NCBI RefSeq assembly: GCF_026339955.1
Contig: NZ_JAPEPW010000001.1
Location: forward strand, 6,593,001-6,657,000
Length of the DNA: 64,000 nt
Direction of reading: 5' to 3'
Source of the DNA: Streptomyces sp. NBC_01549
Lineage (GTDB): Bacteria > Actinomycetota > Actinomycetes > Streptomycetales > Streptomycetaceae
Part shown: positions 42,819 to 52,054 of the stretch, piece by piece
Position numbering within the stretch: position 1 is the stretch's first letter
How the letters are laid out: every line of letters starts with the position of its first letter
Program-made: the position numbers and the translations under genes
Notes under the pieces: generated by a model
The model's database searches: none
What the model saw: the letters and a program-made list of their open reading frames with translations, nothing else
What the model was told of the DNA's origin: nothing

Positions 42819-44240
42819 CTAGGAGCGCGAACGTTGCAACGACGTTGCGGACACGGCAGGTCGGCCCCCCTGCTCAGCGGCCGACCGACGCCGCGCCGCG
42901 AGCACCGCGGGGTGCGGCCGGCCCGGCGGCGCGGCCTGTTCGCGCTCCAGCTCCTCCAGGCGCGCCCGCACCGCCGCCGTCGCGCGTACGGCGGCCAGTG
43001 CCCGCCATACGTCGAGGTCGTCCTCGCCCCACGGGGCGCACGCCCAGTCCGCCAGCAGGTCGGGGTCGCGACGGGCGATGAGCGCCGTACGCAGCCCGTC
43101 GGCGAGGCGGCGCCGCAACCGCACCACTGCCGGAGCCCCCGAGCCCGGCAGCAGCGGACCGGCGTACACCGCCGCGGCCGCCGTGACCGCACCCGTGCCG
43201 AGCCGCCGTTCGACGACCGCCACGTCGGACTCGACCGGCGCCGTGAGCCGATAGGGCCGCGAGCCCAGCAGGCCGGGACCAAGGAGCCGGCGCAGCCGGG
43301 TCAGCTCGGCGCGCAGGGTCACTGGCGTCACCGACTCGTCCTCGTACAGCGCGCACAGCAACTCGTCGCCCGACAGTCCCTCCGGGTGTCTGGCCAGCAA
43401 CACCAGGATCTCACTGTGCCTGCGGCTGAGCCGGACCTTTCGGCCGCCCGCGACCAGTTGGGCCTCGTCGCGGCCGAGCGCGGTCAGTTCCACCGTGTCG
43501 GCCGCTGCTTCCGCCGGTGCGAGCAATGCCAACTGGGACTCGGCGGCCCGCGCCACCGCCTGCACGAAACCGAGGCTGTGCGGATGCGCGAGCCCGTCCC
43601 CGCCCGTGATGTCCACCGCGCCTAGCACCCGCCCCGTGCGCGGATCGTGCACCGGCGCCGCGGCACACGTCCAGGGCTGGACCCGGCGGATGAAGTGCTC
43701 GGCCGCGAACACCTGCACCGGTCGGTCCACGGCGACCGCCGTTCCCGGCGCGTTGGTGCCGACCGACGACTCCGACCAACGCGCGCCCGGTACGAAGTTC
43801 ATCCGCCCCGCCTGCCGCCGCGTCGCCGGATGTCCCTCGACCCACAGCAGCCGGCCCTGCGCGTCGCACACCGCGAGGAGGTGCTCGCCGTCCGACGCGA
43901 ACGTCCCCATGAGCTCTCGGAAGAGCGGCATCACCCGGGCCAGCGGATGCTCCGCCCGGTAGGAGCCCAGGTCGCCGTCCGTGAGCTCCACCCGTGCCGT
44001 TCCGTCCGGCGCGACACCGGCCCGTGCCGATCGCCGCCAGGAATCGGCCACCACCGAGCGCACCGGTCGTGGCACCGTGCCCGCCTGGGTGAACACCTCG
44101 TGCGCACGGCGCAGTGTCCGCACTCGCTCGACGGGGTCGGCTCCTGCTTCGAGTGCCACCCACGGTTCGGTCAACGTGGCCTCCCGGTAGGCGATGCGGC
44201 TGAGACCATCGTCACTCCCGGTGTGGGCGCGGACAAGCAC
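42819..44240 (-). CDS. GAF-domain transcriptional regulator (AcoR-like)
   Basis: The 473-residue protein has an N-terminal sensor portion (residues 60-250; SWRRSARAGVAPDG, then WSESSVGTNAPGTAVAVDRP, typical of AcoR/GAF activators). The C-terminal DNA-binding region has KVRLSRRHSEILVLLARHPE, a winged-helix-like element. The AAA+ sigma-54 domain of true AcoR is absent. It lies directly upstream of the aldehyde dehydrogenase and is probably its activator. GTG 44240 is the most upstream start; a TTG further in (LTEPWVALEA) is possible. Confidence 0.78.
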   Translation of the reverse strand: MLVRAHTGSDDGLSRIAYREATLTEPWVALEAGADPVERVRTLRRAHEVFTQAGTVPRPVRSVVADSWRRSARAGVAPDGTARVELTDGDLGSYRAEHPLARVMPLFRELMGTFASDGEHLLAVCDAQGRLLWVEGHPATRRQAGRMNFVPGARWSESSVGTNAPGTAVAVDRPVQVFAAEHFIRRVQPWTCAAAPVHDPRTGRVLGAVDITGGDGLAHPHSLGFVQAVARAAESQLALLAPAEAAADTVELTALGRDEAQLVAGGRKVRLSRRHSEILVLLARHPEGLSGDELLCALYEDESVTPVTLRAELTRLRRLLGPGLLGSRPYRLTAPVESDVAVVERRLGTGAVTAAAAVYAGPLLPGSGAPAVVRLRRRLADGLRTALIARRDPDLLADWACAPWGEDDLDVWRALAAVRATAAVRARLEELEREQAAPPGRPHPAVLAARRRSAAEQGGRPAVSATSLQRSRS

Positions 44241-44307
44241 TGGGACGGCGCTCCTTGCGCGGCGCTCACATCGGCGTGGGTCGTCGGCACGTCGCGGGGC
44301 CCCTCGG

Positions 44308-44910
44308 TCAGGCGAGGTTGACGAGCTTTATGTACCGCGTCCAGTCCCAGTTCGACCCGGGATCCGTGTGGTCGGTGCCCGGTACCTCGTAGTGGCCGAT
44401 GATGTGAGCCCGGTCTTTGGGGATGCCGTACTTCGCGCAGATCGAGGCGGTCAGCTTGGCCGACTCCTCGTACAGTGCGTTGGTGAAATAGGCGGGCCGG
44501 TCCACCCAGCCCTCGTGTTCGATGCCGATGCTGCGGGTGTTGTAGTCCCAGTTCCCCGCGTGCCAGGCGATGTCACGCTCCTTGACGCACTGGGCGACAT
44601 GCCCGTCGGCCGATCGTACGAGGTAGTGCGCGGACACTTTCTTCTCGGGGTTCTGGAAGATGGACACGGTCTTGGGGTACGTCTCCTGCGTGACGTGAAT
44701 GATCACGTAGTCGAGCGGATAGGCCGTCGGTCGAGCGGACGCCGTGTAGTTGGAGGTGGCCGCCGGTGCCCATTCGGCGAGCGGATAGTCGACGGCCGTG
44801 GTCTCCGCTGTTGCCTGCGCACCGGGAAGTAACACGTAGGGGAGGGCGGCGAGGGCGGCGCCACCCTTGAGCAAGCGGCGCCGGCTCGGGAACGAACTTG
44901 CCCGTTCCAT
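44308..44910 (-). CDS. Tat-exported N-acetylmuramoyl-L-alanine amidase
   Basis: The 200-residue product has a twin-arginine signal (SRRRLLKGGAALAALPYVLL, residues 9-28). An amidase_2/PGRP domain shows zinc-site motifs IIHVTQETYPKTV, SIGIEHEGW and IIGHYEVPGTDHTDPG. It cleaves the lactyl-peptide bond of peptidoglycan outside the cell. A four-copy GGTGA repeat lies 38 bp upstream. No strong ribosome site is visible; AAAGG about 13 nt before ATG 44910 may serve. It stands alone after the activator gene. Confidence 0.85.
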   Translation of the reverse strand: MERASSFPSRRRLLKGGAALAALPYVLLPGAQATAETTAVDYPLAEWAPAATSNYTASARPTAYPLDYVIIHVTQETYPKTVSIFQNPEKKVSAHYLVRSADGHVAQCVKERDIAWHAGNWDYNTRSIGIEHEGWVDRPAYFTNALYEESAKLTASICAKYGIPKDRAHIIGHYEVPGTDHTDPGSNWDWTRYIKLVNLA

Positions 44911-44947
44911 CGGGGAGTTGCCTTTCAGTGGTGGAGGACGCTTCGTT

Positions 44948-44967
44948 GGTGAGGTGAGGTGAGGTGA
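44948..44967. repeat. Four tandem GGTGA units
   Basis: Four contiguous GGTGA pentamers lie between the acetamidase stop and the amidase start. They may influence spacing of a promoter or be simple slippage. Confidence 0.8.
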
Positions 44968-44981
44968 GGGGACCGTCCGGC

Positions 44982-45995
44982 TCAGCGGCGCAGCATCGCG
45001 GCGGTCTCGCGCAGTCGCGCATGCAGGCCGCGATGGGTCTCGCGCGAGGGCAGCCACTCCTTGCGGAGCTTGGCGACGCAGGTGTAGTTGGTGTCGCAGA
45101 CGTTGGCGAGCGGCGACTCGACCGCCTGGGTCGCGAACTGGTATGCGTCCAGCTCGCTGAACCCGTAGTCGCGCGCCAGCCACTGCACCAGGTCGAGCTG
45201 CGATATGCGGAACGCGTCCTCCAACGGGCGTGCCGACCCGGTCGAGATGATGTGCGTGTCGGACTCGATGCGCGGCCAGGGGGTGGCGACTCCCTTCAGC
45301 AGCTCGACGATCACCACCGTGTTCATCGCGCACTCGACAGCCACACCACACGTCTCGCCCTCGCCCTGCCGCGCATGCCCGTCACCGAGGCTCAGCAGGG
45401 CGCCCTCGACGTTCACCCCGAGGAAGCACGTGACACCGGCGCGCATCTCCGGAGTGTCCATGTTCCCGCCATGCGCGTCGGGCACCAGAGCGGAGCGCAC
45501 CTCGAGGTTCGCGGGCGCCACTCCGACGGTGCCGTGCATCGGGTCCATGGGCAGCTCGATCCTGATGTCGCTGTTCCGTGCGCTGAACAGGGCGGTGTGC
45601 CGCTCCCGGTCGAGCTGCCAGATCCACACGGTCTCCGGCAGCGGAGGCTGCAGGGTGGCCGTGGTGTGCGTGGAGGTGAGCGCGCCGAACAGCGGGACCG
45701 TCGTCGAGGCCGCCCAGTCGCGAGCCGGCTCGATCGACACGAAGTGCACCGCCACGGTGTCGCCCGGCTCCGCGCCCTCCACGTGGAAGGGTCCGGTCTG
45801 CGGATTGAGGAACGGGAACTCGCACACCTCGGACACCAGGTCCTTCTCGGAGCGCACCCGCCCGGCGAAGCAGTCCTCCGTGTACAGATCGAGGACGGTG
45901 CCCGGCGCGATGCGTGCCACGGGTGGTGCGCCGCCGAACGTCCAGGCGTACTCGCCCGGTTCCGGGCACACGGTCAGGATGCGGGGGTCACTCAT
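44982..45995 (-). CDS. Acetamidase/formamidase-family protein
   Basis: The 337-residue enzyme of the FmdA/AmdA family hydrolyses short amides to ammonia and acid. Visible motifs are GPFHVEGAEPGDTVAVHFVS, PMHGTVGVAPA, DAHGGNMDTPEMRAGVTCFL and LSLGDGHARQGEGETCG, which carry the zinc-site His/Asp residues. ATG 45995 overlaps the stop of the split permease gene (ATGA), so the two were one operon. With the permease disrupted by an insertion, expression may be polar. Confidence 0.9.
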   Translation of the reverse strand: MSDPRILTVCPEPGEYAWTFGGAPPVARIAPGTVLDLYTEDCFAGRVRSEKDLVSEVCEFPFLNPQTGPFHVEGAEPGDTVAVHFVSIEPARDWAASTTVPLFGALTSTHTTATLQPPLPETVWIWQLDRERHTALFSARNSDIRIELPMDPMHGTVGVAPANLEVRSALVPDAHGGNMDTPEMRAGVTCFLGVNVEGALLSLGDGHARQGEGETCGVAVECAMNTVVIVELLKGVATPWPRIESDTHIISTGSARPLEDAFRISQLDLVQWLARDYGFSELDAYQFATQAVESPLANVCDTNYTCVAKLRKEWLPSRETHRGLHARLRETAAMLRR

Positions 45996-47631
45996 GGCTG
46001 CACGGCTCCGCTCTGCCGAAGGTCGGGGGACGAGGTCTCGTCGAGGTGGACACGGGCGGTCTCGGCTGTGCGCCCCGGGTGGCGGCGCAACAGGACGATC
46101 AATACCACGACCGCGGCCGTCATCCAGACTCCGACGACCGGTCCCGCATACCAAACGGGCGCGGTGAGTTCGGAAACGAAGTCGAAGACGGGCAGGCCCG
46201 CCGAGGTCAGCAACGCGGGGACGAAGGCGACGATGCCCAACAGAGGGAAGATCAGGTGCCGCACCGGTTTGAACAACTCGCGTCTGCGGCGTAGGAAATA
46301 ACCCGCACAGGCGAGGTTCACCACGATGTACACGCCGATGACGACCGTGACGATCACCGTCGCGAGCAGCAGGAACGCCGTGACGGGGTCGTAGTACAGG
46401 CCGAGGCCCAGCACAGCGGTGACCGCCACGGCGCACTGCGCGGCGACCCCGGCGACGGGGGAGCGGTGTCTCGGATGCACGTGCGCGAAGAGTCGTGGGA
46501 AGACCTTGATCCGGGCCAGGGCGAAGGCCGTGCGGGTGGAGACTGTCGCGCAGGCGTTGGCGTTGGCGATCGTGGAGTTGACCACCGCCAGGAACACGAG
46601 CACCCAGAGCAGTCCGAAGGAAGCGCGGGCCACGCCTTCCCAGGACGCCGCGCCGGAGGCTCCGAAGCCCCCGAGGCGATCGGGGCCGAAGTACACCGAT
46701 ATGGCGTACGTGGTGAGGACGTAGAAGAGACCGATCCCCAGTGCCGCGCCGAGGACCGCACGGTGCATGGTCCGGCGGGGATCCTTCGTCTCCTCGGCGA
46801 GCGGTGCCGCCGCCTCGAATCCGGCGAAGGCGAGCACCGTATAGACCGATCCCGCGAACACGCCGCTGACGCCTTCGTATCCCTTGGCCGTGTGAGCGGT
46901 CCCGAACACCGACAGCGTGTTGCCACCTCCGGCCTTGGCGATCAGCCATACCGCGAAGGGTGCGTTTCTTCTGGAGGGACCTCGTCGGTGACCAGTACGG
47001 ACGTGGTCGTTCCGGGAAGAACGACACGATCTACCGTGACGCGGTTTCCGGAGGACCAACGCGTTGACCAGGTGTTTCTCGTCCCTCAAGAAGAAACGCA
47101 CCCTACCGCGAAGACGAGGAAGACCAGCACCTCGAAGACGCCGAGGACGGTGCCGAAGCGTGCCGAGGCGCGCACTCCGAAGTATCCGGCGACCGCGATG
47201 ATCGCCGCGCCCGCGAGCGACCACGGCCACCACAGGTCGTCCGGGTAGGAGGACCACTCCTGGTGCAGTGTGCCCGCCGTCGTGAACCCGAGTTGCAGGA
47301 GCAGCAGCGGTGGCACCAGCGCCTCGACGAACACGTAGCCCCAGCCGACGAGAAACCCCACCGTCGGATGCAGTCCCTGGGCCGTGTAGGTGGCCACCGA
47401 GCCCGCGGCGGGCAACTGTCGTGCCAGCTCGGCCACGCAGGAGGCGGTGAAGAGGCAGGCGACGAGCGCTATCAGCACGGAAAGGGGCAGACTGCCGCCC
47501 GCGAAGGCCGCGCCCGACGGAATGGACGCGGCGACCGCCGCGGCCGGCGCCATGGCCGTGATGCTCTGGAACAGGACCTCCAGCAGCCCGACAGCCTCGC
47601 GCCGCAGTTCTGGAACCGTCTCCCCCGACAT
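45992..47631 (-). pseudogene. APC-family amino acid/amide permease, split by a MITE-like insertion
   Basis: The N-terminal half (47631 down to 47113) and C-terminal half (46957 down to 45992) together form an APC-superfamily transporter with about 12 helices. The N-terminal part begins MSGETVPELRREAVGLLEVL and runs to VLVFLVFAV. The C-terminal part resumes in another frame at FAVWLIAKAGGGNTLSVFG. A 146-bp element with a 9-bp target duplication lies between. Removing the element plus one duplicate copy restores one continuous frame, VFAVWLIA. The acetamidase gene follows with a 4-bp overlap, so the permease was probably for an amide or its product. Confidence 0.9.
46958..47103. mobile_element. 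MITE-like non-autonomous element (146 bp) with 9-bp target duplication
   Basis: The element is bounded by 23-bp inverted repeats that differ at one position. The left end begins GGGTGCGTTTCTTCT at 46958 and runs to 46980; the right arm runs from 47081 to 47103. It is flanked by the direct repeat TACCGCGAA at 46949-46957 and 47104-47112. The 100-bp interior has no ORF. Such ends suggest mobilisation in trans by a full-length IS with the same termini. It interrupts the APC permease gene. Confidence 0.92.
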
Positions 47632-47843
47632 CTGCCCCCCGATCCCCCGATTCGCCCGGACAGCCCGCCATCGGTCCGACGGCTGCGCCTCGCGTGAATT
47701 ACGTTACGGCGCTTGCCGGTTGGGCGGGAGGGCACGACGCGCGTCGGTGGACAACTCCGGGACTGTGGACAACTTGGCCACCCATGAGGGGGAAAGAGAC
47801 CCTGAGTACCCCGCCGTCGACCGCCATGACCGCGATGACCGGG
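47632..47843. promoter_or_regulatory. Region upstream of the permease/acetamidase operon with two DnaA-box-like sites
   Basis: About 210 bp between the permease start and the ROK gene stop. It carries GTGGACAACT twice (47747-47756 and 47765-47774). On the minus strand the second reads TTGTCCACA, matching the Streptomyces DnaA box consensus exactly; the first matches in 8 of 9. No hairpin terminator for the ROK gene was identified. Confidence 0.5.
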
Positions 47844-49052
47844 CTACGCCCGCCCCGCGAACCCCGCCGGGTCGTCGAGCACCGCCCGCACGACCGAGTG
47901 GGCGGCCCCCAGCAACGGCCCCTCGGGTCCCAGCGGTGACACGGACACGGCACAGGCGGGGCCCGCCGTGCGCCGTGCCAACTCGCCCTCCAACGACGGC
48001 AGCAGCCACGACGCGAGACCGGACAGCGCCCCACCCAGCACGACCGTCTCCGGATCGAGCAGGTTGACCGCCCCCGTGAGCGCGATACCGAGCGCGGTCC
48101 CGGCGTCCCGCAGGGCACGGCGTACCTCCACATCGCCCTGGGCGGCGCGCTCGGCCAGCAGCCCGACACGGTCCTCGCGCGGGTCCAGACCGGCCGCGCG
48201 CAGCACGGCCTCCTCACCCGCGTACTGCTCGAGGCAGCCCCGTCCGCCACACGGGCAAGGAGGCCCCTCCGGCCGCACCGGTACATGCCCCAACTCGCCC
48301 GCGAAACCGCGCGTTCCGCGCAGCAACCGTCCGTCCACGACCACGGCCGCACCGATGCCGATCTCCGCGGACACATGCAGGAAGTCGCGCGGGGTGGCGT
48401 CGCCGAGCCACAGTTCCGCGAGGCCGCCGAAGTTGGCCTCGTTGTCCACGGTCAGCGGGAGGTCCCCGGGCAGCAGCGCGCCCAGGTCCGTGTCATGCCA
48501 GTCGAGGTTGGGGGCGCGAACCACGGTCCGGGCGTCGCGGGCCACCAGGCCGGGCACCGCGACCGCGAGGCCCGCGGGCCACAGCCCCTCCCGTTCGGCC
48601 TCGGCTATGACCTGTCGCACCAGCGCGGTCAGCTCCCGCAGCACCGGCTCGGGCGGCCGGCCGCGGTTGGTGCCGTGTCGTACCGCCCGCGCCCGTACGG
48701 CACCGCGCAGATCGACCGCGCACACCGCCAGATGGTCGACGCCCACCTCCGCGCCTATTCCGGCGGGGCCGTGCCCGCTGACGGCGAGTGCCGAGCCCGG
48801 TCGTCCCACCCGTCCGGGGCGCTCGGGGCCCAGCTCTTCGAGGAGCCCCGAGCGGATCAGCTCGTCCACCAGCGTCGAGACCGCCGCCCGCGTCAGACCG
48901 ATGCGCGAGGCGACGGCGGCGCGCGACAGCGGCCCCTCCGCGCTCACGGTGTGCATGACACGGGAGAGGTTGCGGCGACGCATGCCTTGTTGGGTGTCGG
49001 GCAGTCGACGGCCGGGACCGGTCGGGTGGGCCTCGTGCAGCGGTGCGGTCAT
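47844..49052 (-). CDS. xylR: ROK-family repressor of xylose genes
   Basis: This 402-residue regulator has an N-terminal winged helix (residues 24-85; RRNLSRVMHTVSAEGPLSRA, VASRIGLTRAAVSTLVDELI). The ROK sugar-kinase-like domain has GIGAAVVVDGRLLRGTRGFA and the zinc motif CPCGGRGCLEQY. It sits 58 bp downstream of xylB on the same strand, next to divergent xylA, so it is likely the xylose-responsive repressor of both. The symbol is by analogy; other sugars cannot be excluded. Confidence 0.85.
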   Translation of the reverse strand: MTAPLHEAHPTGPGRRLPDTQQGMRRRNLSRVMHTVSAEGPLSRAAVASRIGLTRAAVSTLVDELIRSGLLEELGPERPGRVGRPGSALAVSGHGPAGIGAEVGVDHLAVCAVDLRGAVRARAVRHGTNRGRPPEPVLRELTALVRQVIAEAEREGLWPAGLAVAVPGLVARDARTVVRAPNLDWHDTDLGALLPGDLPLTVDNEANFGGLAELWLGDATPRDFLHVSAEIGIGAAVVVDGRLLRGTRGFAGELGHVPVRPEGPPCPCGGRGCLEQYAGEEAVLRAAGLDPREDRVGLLAERAAQGDVEVRRALRDAGTALGIALTGAVNLLDPETVVLGGALSGLASWLLPSLEGELARRTAGPACAVSVSPLGPEGPLLGAAHSVVRAVLDDPAGFAGRA

Positions 49053-49110
49053 GCCTCCGTCGGTCCTCTTCCGGCAGGTCCCTCTCGGGGCTGTCCTCGT
49101 CCGTGCTCGC

Positions 49111-50556
49111 TCAGTGCTTGTCCGGCTGCCGCTCCAGGAGCGGGGCCGCGTCGGAGAGTACCCCGGCGATCCTGGCCAGCGTCTCCTCGTCCCGGTCCAC
49201 GGCGTCGAGCACCGGCCCGTGGGCCGTTCCCCAGCGGCGGGCCACCGCGGCCGGGTCCTCGCCGGTCAGCAGGCCCGCGGCCTGTGCGGCGGCGCCCAGT
49301 GCGACCAGTTCCTTGGCCTCGGGCACCTGAACAGGACGTCCCGACAGCCGACGGACGGTCTGCTGCCAGGCCGTTCCCCGGGCGCCCCCGCCGATGAGCA
49401 GCAGCGGCGCGGAGCGGTCCGCGTCGGGGTCGAGCACCAGGTCGAGGGCGCCGAGGAGCGAGTGGACCGCGCCGTCGTACGCCGCCTGCAGCAGCTGCCC
49501 TCCCGTCGTGTCGTGCCGAAGGCCGTGCAGCAGCCCCGAGGCATGGGGCAGGTTCGGGGTGCGCTCACCGTCCAGGTAGGGGAGCAGCGTCACGCCGGCT
49601 CCCGGTTCGATGGCCTCGCGGTCGAGGCCCAGCAGTGCGGCCACACGGTCGACGGCGAGCGTGCAGTTCAGGGTGCACGCCAGCGGAAGCCAGTCGCCGC
49701 GCGCGTCGGCGAAGCCCGCGACCGTGCCGGTCGGGTCGGCGGGGCGCCGTGTCGAGACGGCGTACACCGTGCCGGAGGTGCCGAGGCTCAGTACGGCGGT
49801 GCCGGGGCGCAGTCCGAGGCCGAGCGCGGCGGCGGCGTTGTCGCCGGTGCCGGCGGCGACCAGCGTGCCCTTGGAGAAGGGCAGCTCATCGCGGGCGTGC
49901 ACGGTTCCGGCCACCTCGCCGGGCCGGGCGATGCGGGGGAGCAGGGCCGGATCGAGTCCGACGTGCGCGAGGACCTCCTCGTCGTACCTCTCCGTCACGG
50001 AAGCCCACCAGCCCGTACCGGAGGCATCGCCCCGGTCGGTCGTGCCCTCTCCTGTGAGGCGCTCGGTGAGGTAGTCGTGGGGCAGCCGTACGGCCGCGGT
50101 CGCGCGGACGGCGTCGGGCTCGTTCTCGGCCAGCCAGGCCCATTTCGTGACCGTGAAGGAGGGGCCGGGCACGCTGCCGGTGCGCTCGGCCCAGGCCTTC
50201 GGGCCGCCCAGCTCCTCGACCAGTCGGCGGGCCTGCGGCGCCGAGCGCACGTCGTTCCACAGCAGGGCCGGGCGTACGGGATCGCCCTGGGCGTCGAGGG
50301 TGACGAGCCCGTGCTGCTGGCCGCCGATCGACACCGCGGCGGCCTCGTGGGCCGCCTCGCCGCACTGGTGCAGCGCCTCACGGAGCGCGTCCCACCACTG
50401 TCGCGGGTCGCTCTCGCGGCCTGCCCCGGTGGAGACGGTGTGCGACGCCTGCCCGCTCGCCACCACCTCTCCGGTCGACGCGTCGACGACCAGGGCCTTG
50501 GTGGACTGGGTGGATGTGTCCACCCCGACGACGAGCGGACCCTCGGCTGCTGACAT
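49111..50556 (-). CDS. xylB: Xylulokinase
   Basis: The 481-residue FGGY-family kinase phosphorylates D-xylulose. It starts PLVVGVDTSTQSTKALVVDA, has SIGGQQHGLVTLD, and its ATP site GTGDNAAAALGLGLRPGTAV and GGGARGTAWQQTVRRLSGRP. ATG 50556 follows GGGAGAG. Divergent to xylA and followed by the ROK gene. Confidence 0.92.
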   Translation of the reverse strand: MSAAEGPLVVGVDTSTQSTKALVVDASTGEVVASGQASHTVSTGAGRESDPRQWWDALREALHQCGEAAHEAAAVSIGGQQHGLVTLDAQGDPVRPALLWNDVRSAPQARRLVEELGGPKAWAERTGSVPGPSFTVTKWAWLAENEPDAVRATAAVRLPHDYLTERLTGEGTTDRGDASGTGWWASVTERYDEEVLAHVGLDPALLPRIARPGEVAGTVHARDELPFSKGTLVAAGTGDNAAAALGLGLRPGTAVLSLGTSGTVYAVSTRRPADPTGTVAGFADARGDWLPLACTLNCTLAVDRVAALLGLDREAIEPGAGVTLLPYLDGERTPNLPHASGLLHGLRHDTTGGQLLQAAYDGAVHSLLGALDLVLDPDADRSAPLLLIGGGARGTAWQQTVRRLSGRPVQVPEAKELVALGAAAQAAGLLTGEDPAAVARRWGTAHGPVLDAVDRDEETLARIAGVLSDAAPLLERQPDKH

Positions 50557-50719
50557 CGGGCTCTCCCTCTTCCGCGGCTCCGCGGGATCTGTCCTGGTGG
50601 TGGGGCTTCTGGACCCGTGTGGCCCAGGTTTCGCACTTCGTCTCTTCCCAGAGATGCCTCCGCATACTAATTTGTTAACCGCCATGACGAAATAGTCGGA
50701 GCTAGCAAGGAGCCGCGGC
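50557..50719. promoter_or_regulatory. xylB-xylA divergent promoter region
   Basis: Between the two starts lies an unusually AT-rich core around 50667-50700 (CTAATTTGTTAACCGCCATG). It has a GTTAAC palindrome and an imperfect dyad pairing ATTTGTTA with TGACGAAAT. This is a likely operator for the ROK repressor. AAGGAG (50709-50714) serves as ribosome site for xylA. Confidence 0.55.
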
Positions 50720-51886
50720 ATGAACTACCAGCCCACCCCCGAGGACAGGTTCACCTTCGGCCTGTGGACCGTCGGCTGGCAGGGAAGGGACCCGTTCGGC
50801 GACGCCACCCGGCGCGCCCTGGACCCCGTCGAGTCGGTACAGCGCCTGGCCGAGCTCGGCGCCTACGGCGTGACCTTCCACGACGACGACCTGATCCCGT
50901 TCGGGTCCTCGGACAGTGAGCGCGAGTCGCACGTCAAGCGCTTCCGCCAGGCCCTGGACGCGACCGGCATGCGGGTGCCGATGGCCACCACCAACCTGTT
51001 CACGCACCCCGTCTTCAAGGACGGCGCGTTCACCGCGAACGACCGGGACGTACGTCGCTACGCGCTGCGCAAGACGATCCGCAACATCGACCTCGCGGTC
51101 GAACTCGGCGCGCAGACGTACGTGGCCTGGGGCGGCCGCGAGGGCGCCGAGTCCGGTGCCGCCAAGGACGTACGCGTCGCCCTCGACCGCATGAAGGAGG
51201 CCTTCGACCTCCTCGGCGAGTACGTGGTCTCCCAGGGCTACGACCTGAAGTTCGCGATCGAGCCGAAGCCGAACGAGCCCCGCGGCGACATCCTGCTTCC
51301 CACCGTCGGCCACGCGCTCGCCTTCATCGAGCGCCTGGAGCGCCCGGAAATGTACGGCGTCAACCCCGAGGTGGGCCACGAGCAGATGGCCGGACTGAAC
51401 TTCCCGCACGGCATCGCTCAGGCCCTGTGGGCGGGCAAGCTCTTCCACATCGACCTCAACGGCCAGTCCGGCATCAAGTACGACCAGGACCTGCGTTTCG
51501 GCGCCGGTGACCTGCGCTCCGCGTTCTGGCTGGTCGATCTCCTGGAGACCGCCGGGTACGCGGGACCGAAGCACTTCGACTTCAAGCCCCCGCGGACCGA
51601 GGACTTCGACGGGGTGTGGGCGTCGGCCGAGGGCTGCATGCGCAACTACCTGATCCTGCGGGAGCGTGCGGCAGCCTTCCGCGCCGACCCCGAGGTCCAG
51701 GAGGCGCTGCTCGCGTCGCGCCTCGACGAACTGGCGCAGCCGACCGCGGCGGACGGCCTGACGGGGCTGCTCGCGGACCGTGCGGCCTTCGAGGAGTTCG
51801 ATGTGGAGGCGGCCGCCGCGCGCGGGATGGCCTTCGAGCGGCTGGACCAGCTCGCCATGGACCACCTGCTGGGCGCGCGGGGCTGA
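50720..51886 (+). CDS. xylA: Xylose isomerase
   Basis: This 388-residue TIM-barrel enzyme (EC 5.3.1.5) interconverts D-xylose and D-xylulose. It starts MNYQPTPEDRFTFGLWTVGW, as in Streptomyces enzymes, and has FHDDDLIPF with His54 and Asp57, plus FAIEPKPNEPRGDILLPTVG with the Glu and Lys near 181-183. GVNPEVGHEQMAGLNFPH and HIDLNGQSGIKYDQDLRFG carry further metal ligands. Followed by a strong terminator. Confidence 0.97.
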   Translation: MNYQPTPEDRFTFGLWTVGWQGRDPFGDATRRALDPVESVQRLAELGAYGVTFHDDDLIPFGSSDSERESHVKRFRQALDATGMRVPMATTNLFTHPVFKDGAFTANDRDVRRYALRKTIRNIDLAVELGAQTYVAWGGREGAESGAAKDVRVALDRMKEAFDLLGEYVVSQGYDLKFAIEPKPNEPRGDILLPTVGHALAFIERLERPEMYGVNPEVGHEQMAGLNFPHGIAQALWAGKLFHIDLNGQSGIKYDQDLRFGAGDLRSAFWLVDLLETAGYAGPKHFDFKPPRTEDFDGVWASAEGCMRNYLILRERAAAFRADPEVQEALLASRLDELAQPTAADGLTGLLADRAAFEEFDVEAAAARGMAFERLDQLAMDHLLGARG

Positions 51887-51898
51887 TCGTGCCCCGGT

Positions 51899-51934
51899 GA
51901 GGCGCTGGCCCGTCTCCTGGCGGGCCAGCGCCTC
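51899..51934 (+). terminator. xylA terminator
   Basis: A perfect 14-bp stem (GAGGCGCTGGCCCG and its complement) closes an 8-nt loop just 12 bp after the xylA stop. Confidence 0.9.
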
Positions 51935-52054
51935 ATATCTCACTGCGCGGGACCCTGCGGGAATGGTCCGGAATCATGCGGTCCACGGCATGAGTCCGTA
52001 TCAACTTCGGCACAGGGCTCGCCCCGTGACCGGTTCGAGGCGACTCTTGACGCT

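Noticed and set aside
47104..47631. 181-residue APC protein as an intact small permease
   Set aside because: It is only the N-terminal half of the permease, ended by a stop inside the MITE-like insertion.
47968..50553. 861-residue plus-strand open frame
   Set aside because: Lies antisense to the ROK repressor and xylB, which have clear motifs; low-complexity Arg/Ser composition.
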